A stretch of 9,612 nt of DNA from Sphingomonadaceae bacterium. GTDB taxonomy: Bacteria > Pseudomonadota > Alphaproteobacteria > Sphingomonadales > Sphingomonadaceae. Positions 5,767-9,612 of this stretch are shown in pieces. The translations under genes were made by a program, and so were the position numbers. The stretch spans positions 1 through 9,612 of the forward strand of contig JAGREF010000364.1 in assembly GCA_020446665.1 (NCBI GenBank), given 5' to 3'. Below the pieces are notes generated by a model. That model ran no database searches and had not been told where the DNA came from. It was given only the letters and a program-made list of their open reading frames with translations. The number at the start of each line of letters is the position of its first letter. Position 1 is the stretch's first letter.

Positions 5767-6539
5767 CCACCCTCACCGAATTCTGCGAGCTCAATCAGGT
5801 AGTCCACATTGCGCAGGACCAATTCGCCACCCTCCCGCGCCACGATGCCCTTGCCTTCCCAGTCCGCGAGCAAACGATTGACATTCTCGCGTGCCAACCC
5901 GGCAAATGCACCCAGATCGCTTTGGCTGAGTGCGAAGCGAAGCCGCCCCGCCCCCTTATCGCGATCAAGCAGCCGGACCAGAGCCCGGGCCAGGCGAGGC
6001 GCCATGGAGAATGTCCGATCGCTCTCGATCATAAGATTCACCTGCCGGACCCGGCGCGCCAGCTCGCGCATGATCCCCGCTGCTGAGGCGGGATTGGCCA
6101 ACGCGCTCTCAAGGAAGGCATTTCCGGGAAGCAGCAGCACAGTGGACGGAACGATTGCCGTGACAGTAGCGGTGCGCGGCCCATGATCGAGCATCGCGAT
6201 CTCGCCCACCAGCTCGCCCGGTTCGCAATAATTCAGGATGATGTCGCGCCCGCTAGCGCTCACCATGCTGATCTTTAGTACGCCGCTGATGAGGCAGACC
6301 GCAAAGTCGCCATTTTCGTCACCTTGCGTGATGATTGCTTCGCCCGGCTTCAGGTCACGGCCTGTCGCGGTATGAAGCAATTGATGAAGCTGAAGCGGGT
6401 CGAGCGCGCGCAGCAAGCTCTCCGGGGCGAGCGATGCGATCAGTTCATCCAACTTGTCTCTCGTGACGACGCCCAACTCACCTCTCCCTTGCAACAAGCT
6501 CATAGCAATCAAATCGTTGGACGGCGTGATGCCCGTCAC
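5763..6539 (-). CDS. Crp/Fnr-family transcriptional regulator
   Basis: From the GTG at 6539 the protein has 258 residues. Residues about 43-160 form a cyclic-nucleotide-binding beta-barrel: LKPGEAIITQGDENG (63-77), then the phosphate-cassette region PGELVGEIAMLDHGPRTATV (107-126) with Glu113 and Arg122 at the positions that hold the cyclic nucleotide phosphate in Crp. A dimerisation helix (about 150-172) leads to a Crp-type winged helix-turn-helix with recognition region SQSDLGAFAGLARENVNRLL (205-224). There is no N-terminal cysteine cluster, so it is not an oxygen-sensing Fnr. The start is uncertain: the GTG has GGAG four bases upstream; the ATG at 6501-6503 (residue 13) has no clear ribosome binding site. 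Target genes are not evident. Confidence 0.92.
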   Translation of the reverse strand: MTGITPSNDLIAMSLLQGRGELGVVTRDKLDELIASLAPESLLRALDPLQLHQLLHTATGRDLKPGEAIITQGDENGDFAVCLISGVLKISMVSASGRDIILNYCEPGELVGEIAMLDHGPRTATVTAIVPSTVLLLPGNAFLESALANPASAAGIMRELARRVRQVNLMIESDRTFSMAPRLARALVRLLDRDKGAGRLRFALSQSDLGAFAGLARENVNRLLADWEGKGIVAREGGELVLRNVDYLIELAEFGEGG

Positions 6540-6623
6540 AGGTCTCCAGCAAAGCCTGCCAGCTCCGATGATACAGCCAATTGGTAATTTGGTTCGTCAG
6601 CCTGCCGTCAAGCCGACTGGCTG

Positions 6624-6707
6624 CTTCCTGCGCAGTGCTTGACCAAGGGCGATCCCAGCTTTCGCTGGGATGACGGTACTGCCCCCTACCCACCCCACTC
6701 CACCCAA
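6624..6707. repeat. Dispersed repeat, copy 2, abutting the DUF2332 stop
   Basis: This is the partner of 4790-4873, offset by exactly 1834 bases. The identical core is 6641-6679 and the 8-bp stem is 6652-6659 with 6664-6671 (GAAA loop on the minus strand). The core ends 6 bases before the DUF2332 stop (6686-6688), and the weaker-matching flank runs into the last codons of that gene. The hairpin is therefore the first structure in the 3' untranslated region and may end or stabilise the transcript, though no T run follows. Confidence 0.85.
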
Positions 6708-7753
6708 GCGCCGTGGGGGTGTGCTTCGCCGAGCAGTTGCCAGTCTTCGCCGCCGGGCCAGTGGCGGACGCGCAGTTCGTGTTTGAAGGTTTTTCTGTTG
6801 GTTTCCAGCATGATCCACGCCAGCGGTTTGTCCGCCGTCGCCTGTGCTCCGGCCTGTTCCATCGCGGTGGTAATCGCGGCGCGGCCTGCCTCGGGGATAT
6901 ATTGCCAGACGATGGAGTGGAACAGCACGCGGGTGACGCCCGGCGGTTGCGGCTCGGCCAGCGCCAGCGGCACCCACTCGGCCGCATCCATCTGCTCCAG
7001 TTCGGGCTTGCGCTCCTGCGCCAGCGCAATCGCTGCTTCGATCCGGCCCATCCGCTCCAGCGCTTCGGGCCAGACATAGCTTTTCAGCCTTTGCGCCTGC
7101 GCCGGGTCTGACAGGTCGATGGGCGACTGGTCGCAGCCCCGGATCGAGACGATCTCCACCTCGCCCGCAGGCGGTGCATCGCCGCGCCATTCAGGTGCGA
7201 TCTGCATCGGCGAATCTGCTGGCCCCGCCTGCACCCCGCCCAGATCATAGTGATAGCGGTCCATCATCGTGTTGACGCCCGCACTCGCGCCGATTTCGTT
7301 GAGCGCAAATTTCGGCCCCAGCCGCCCGGACAGCCACAGCAGACCCGCCATGATGCTGGCAGAGCGCCCTGCCTCATTGGTTTGTGGCGGCCCGTCGAGC
7401 CAGGGCAGCAGGCGGTGATCCCACTGCTCGAACATGTCGCAAACCAGCGCGTCAATTGTCACCTGATCGGTCAGCAATCCGGCATAGACCGGCTCCAGCC
7501 GCGTATCATCGCCTGTGATCAGCAAATTATGCAGCCCGCCGGTAATCCGCAGCGGCATGGCATCTTCCAGCAGCAGCCCCTTCCAATTGCGCATTCTTAG
7601 TGCCGTGGCGGTATCGGTCTCCATCGCCGCCAGCAGCGCGCGAATGACCCGGCCGGTGCAATGGGCCCCTGCCTGCTCGGCATGCTCTGCCTGCCACCTG
7701 ATCCCGTCCACGACGGAACGCGTATGCATCACCCCATGGGGCTGCTGAGCCAT
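6686..7753 (-). CDS. DUF2332 domain-containing protein
   Basis: The protein has 355 residues, about full length for the DUF2332 family, to which I assign it by recalled pattern. Supporting stretches are the N-terminal [17 protein letters not shown], the central [11 protein letters not shown] (with a Gly/Ala-rich turn resembling a nucleotide or SAM site), the stretch [18 protein letters not shown], and the C-terminal [19 protein letters not shown]. Function is unknown; the E-x-G-A-S-A-G turn makes a methyltransferase-like Rossmann fold a guess only. The ATG at 7751-7753 has GGAG (7763-7766) nine bases upstream. A longer frame to 7804 would overlap the hisG start and is rejected. The gene is divergent from hisG with 38 bp between start codons. 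Confidence 0.87.
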   Translation of the reverse strand: MAQQPHGVMHTRSVVDGIRWQAEHAEQAGAHCTGRVIRALLAAMETDTATALRMRNWKGLLLEDAMPLRITGGLHNLLITGDDTRLEPVYAGLLTDQVTIDALVCDMFEQWDHRLLPWLDGPPQTNEAGRSASIMAGLLWLSGRLGPKFALNEIGASAGVNTMMDRYHYDLGGVQAGPADSPMQIAPEWRGDAPPAGEVEIVSIRGCDQSPIDLSDPAQAQRLKSYVWPEALERMGRIEAAIALAQERKPELEQMDAAEWVPLALAEPQPPGVTRVLFHSIVWQYIPEAGRAAITTAMEQAGAQATADKPLAWIMLETNRKTFKHELRVRHWPGGEDWQLLGEAHPHGAWVEWGG

Positions 7754-7791
7754 TGCCCTTTTCTCCACTTCTCCGTAAGTGCCGCCCCGCC
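7754..7791. promoter_or_regulatory. Very short divergent spacer between the DUF2332 gene and hisG
   Basis: Only 38 bp separate the two start codons. The DUF2332 Shine-Dalgarno (GGAG on the minus strand, 7763-7766) lies here; no clear Shine-Dalgarno precedes hisG and no convincing -10 box is visible. At least one promoter must lie inside the opposite coding region. No attenuator-like His-codon leader precedes hisG. Confidence 0.4.
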
Positions 7792-8448
7792 ATGACAACA
7801 CCATTGACCTTTGCCATTCCCAAGGGCCGGATTCTTGACGAAGCCCTTCCCGTAATGGCCCGCGCTGGCGTGGTGCCTGAAGAGGCCTTCCACGACAAGG
7901 GCAACCGCTCGCTCACATTCGCCACGACGCGCGAGGATATGCGGCTGATCCGCGTGCGCGCATTCGATGTGGCGACCTTCGTCGCGCATGGTGCGGCGCA
8001 GGTGGGCATTGTCGGGTCTGACGTGATCGAGGAATTCGACTATTCCGATCTCTACGCGCCGGTCGATCTGGATATCGGGCATTGCCGCCTGTCCGTGGCG
8101 GAACCGGCCGGGGGTGCGGCCCCTATCGACAGTTACAGCCATGTCCGCGTGGCCACCAAATATCCCAACCTCACCCGCCGTCATTTCGAGCGGCAAGGCG
8201 TGCAGGCCGAATGCGTGAAGCTGAACGGCGCAATGGAAATCGCCCCCAGCCTGGGCCTGTGCGGACGGATCGTGGATCTGGTTTCCACCGGCCGCACGTT
8301 GAAGGACAACGGGCTGGTGGAAACATCGGTGATCGTGCAGATTTCCGCCCGGTTGATCGTCAATCGCGCTGCCTTGAAAACCGATCCGCGCGTGGCGGAA
8401 CTGGTCGAGGCATTCCGCGCTGACGCTCAGGCGCGCAAGGCCGCCTGA
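7792..8448 (+). CDS. hisG: ATP phosphoribosyltransferase, short form (HisG_S)
   Basis: The enzyme has 218 residues and catalyses the first step of histidine biosynthesis, ATP plus PRPP to phosphoribosyl-ATP, in the cytoplasm. The N-terminal signature [16 protein letters not shown] (7-22) and the PRPP-binding region around [13 protein letters not shown] (163-175) are intact. There is no C-terminal ACT-like regulatory domain, so it is the short form, which is known to need HisZ as regulatory subunit; no hisZ is in the window. ATG at 7792 is chosen because the family begins close to this point; the upstream in-frame TTG at 7753 would add 13 atypical residues. The stop overlaps the hisD start by one base (TGATG). 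Confidence 0.97.
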   Translation: MTTPLTFAIPKGRILDEALPVMARAGVVPEEAFHDKGNRSLTFATTREDMRLIRVRAFDVATFVAHGAAQVGIVGSDVIEEFDYSDLYAPVDLDIGHCRLSVAEPAGGAAPIDSYSHVRVATKYPNLTRRHFERQGVQAECVKLNGAMEIAPSLGLCGRIVDLVSTGRTLKDNGLVETSVIVQISARLIVNRAALKTDPRVAELVEAFRADAQARKAA

Positions 8449-9612
8449 TGAAGCTGCTGCGCTCTTCCGACCCTGCCTTTGCGCGGGATTTTGCGCGGCT
8501 GGTGGAGGACCGGCGCGAAAGCGCGGGCGATGTCGCCAGCGATGTGCGCGCGATCCTGCATGAAGTGAAGAGCCGCGGCGACACCGCCTTGGTGAATTAC
8601 ACCGCCCGATTTGACGGGCATCGGCTCGAAAATGAGACCGACTGGCGTATCCCGGCGGAAGCATGCGCCGCCGCCTATGACGCGCTGGAACCAGAATTGC
8701 GCGACGCGCTGGAACTCGCAGCCGCCCGCATTCGCGCCTATCACGAAGCGCAATTGCCCGCAGACCGGGACTATGTCGATGAAGCCGGGGTTCGCCTGGG
8801 CGCGGTCTGGCGCGCGGTGGATGCGGCGGGGCTCTATGTCCCCGGCGGGCGCGCGGCCTATCCCTCCTCGCTGCTGATGAACGCGATTCCGGCCAAGGTC
8901 GCGGGCGTCGAGCGGCTGGTCGTGACCACGCCGACGCCGGGCGGCGAGGTCAATCCGCTGGTGCTCGCCGCTGCGCATATCGCGGGCGTGGACGAGATCT
9001 GGCGCGTCGGCGGGGCGCAGGCGGTGGCCGCGCTTGCCTATGGCACCGACCGCATTAGCCGCGTCGACGTCATCACCGGCCCCGGCAACGCCTGGGTGGC
9101 CGAGGCCAAACGCCAGCTTTATGGCGTCGTCGGCATCGACATGGTGGCAGGACCAAGCGAAATTCTCGTCATCGCCGATGCCCGCAACGATCCCGACGTC
9201 ATCGCCGCAGACCTGCTCAGCCAGGCCGAACACGATCCCGCCGCGCAATCGATCCTGATCATCGACGATGCCGTATTCGCCGATACCGTTGCCGACCGGG
9301 TTCGCATCGCGATCCAGATGCTGCCGACGGCCAGAGTCGCCAACGAAAGCTGGAACGCGCACGGCGTTATCATCGAGGTGGAAAGCCTGGGCGAAGCGCC
9401 CGCGCTGGCCAACGCGCTTGCCGCCGAACACGTCGCCATCGCCACCGACGATGCCGATGCGCTGTTCGCACAAATCCGGCACGCCGGCAGCGTGTTCCTC
9501 GGTCGTCATACCCCGGAAGCGATCGGCGATTACGTTGCCGGGCCGAACCACGTTCTTCCGACCGGACGCCGCGCGCGGTTTTCCTCGGGCCTGTCGGTGC
9601 TCGACTTCATGA
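8448..9612 (+). CDS. hisD: Histidinol dehydrogenase, 3' end cut by window edge
   Basis: The first 388 residues are visible, of the usual 430 or so; the frame is open at the window end. The enzyme oxidises L-histidinol to L-histidine in two NAD-dependent steps, the last of the pathway. Seen in order: YVPGGRAAYPSSLLMNAIPA (130-149), VITGPGNAWVAEAKR (208-222), DMVAGPSEILVIAD (231-244), LLSQAEHDP (256-264) with the zinc ligands Gln259 and His262, the catalytic pair Glu327-His328 (AAEHVAI), zinc ligand Asp361 (GDYVAGPNH), and SGLSVLDF (380-387). The last zinc-binding His lies beyond the edge. Nothing looks damaged. The one-base overlap with hisG implies co-translation. Confidence 0.97.
   Translation, partial: MKLLRSSDPAFARDFARLVEDRRESAGDVASDVRAILHEVKSRGDTALVNYTARFDGHRLENETDWRIPAEACAAAYDALEPELRDALELAAARIRAYHEAQLPADRDYVDEAGVRLGAVWRAVDAAGLYVPGGRAAYPSSLLMNAIPAKVAGVERLVVTTPTPGGEVNPLVLAAAHIAGVDEIWRVGGAQAVAALAYGTDRISRVDVITGPGNAWVAEAKRQLYGVVGIDMVAGPSEILVIADARNDPDVIAADLLSQAEHDPAAQSILIIDDAVFADTVADRVRIAIQMLPTARVANESWNAHGVIIEVESLGEAPALANALAAEHVAIATDDADALFAQIRHAGSVFLGRHTPEAIGDYVAGPNHVLPTGRRARFSSGLSVLDFM

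Noticed and set aside
4741..6707. Composite transposon or genomic island bounded by the direct repeats
   Set aside because: The repeats are small hairpin elements without a transposase or target-site duplication that I can see, and the genes between them carry no mobility functions.
7729..8664. 311-codon minus-strand frame across hisG and the start of hisD
   Set aside because: Antisense to two certain genes and overlapping the DUF2332 start; no domain seen.
8427..9551. 374-codon open frame on the minus strand opposite hisD
   Set aside because: hisD on the plus strand has every family motif; long antisense frames are expected in GC-rich coding DNA, and the antisense translation looks like low-complexity Gly/Arg/His-rich shadow sequence.
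1..9612. CRISPR array, tRNA, rRNA or riboswitch
   Set aside because: No regularly spaced repeats, no clover-leaf pattern and no conserved riboswitch core were seen in the intergenic stretches.

Overview
The window is GC-rich, gene-dense bacterial DNA. The protein families and their style point to Alphaproteobacteria, most likely Sphingomonadales (the Erythrobacter/Sphingomonas side). The clues are a BolA gene divergent from a J-domain protein, a short-form HisG directly followed by HisD, a DUF2332 gene next to hisG, and intergenic repeats that read VIPAKAGI and PELVEG on the minus strand. The taxonomic placement is inference; no search was run.

Layout: (1) 1-590, the 3' part of a glutathione S-transferase gene (+), entering from outside the window. 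(2) 719-1306 (-), a J-domain co-chaperone-like gene, divergent across 53 bp from (3) a compact plus-strand run at 1360-4199: BolA-family gene, AraC-family regulator, short-chain dehydrogenase and epoxide-hydrolase-like alpha/beta hydrolase. Junctions are a 1-base overlap, a 28-base gap and a 4-base overlap, so this is probably one transcription unit. (4) 4278-6539, minus-strand genes for an SdpI-family membrane protein, an unrecognised lipoprotein and a Crp/Fnr-family regulator. They are spaced by non-coding DNA holding dispersed repeats and hairpins. (5) 6686-7753 (-), a DUF2332 gene, divergent across only 38 bp from (6) hisG-hisD (7792 to window end, +), whose junction overlaps by one base; hisD runs off the right edge.

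Functionally, hisG and hisD encode the first and last steps of histidine biosynthesis. The SDR/hydrolase pair with its regulator looks like a small redox/hydrolysis module of unknown substrate, sharing an operon with a BolA protein that is probably linked to iron-sulfur or stress physiology. The middle minus-strand genes look more accessory: the SdpI gene and its surroundings are visibly more AT-rich than the flanks.

I found no CRISPR array, tRNA, rRNA, integrase, transposase or phage gene, and no convincing new multi-gene system. The points most worth a second look are the roughly 84-bp repeat present twice with a perfect GAAA-loop hairpin, two interleaved inverted repeats after the lipoprotein gene, a His-to-Gln change in the BolA protein, and the four-gene operon. 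The rest is ordinary chromosomal content.
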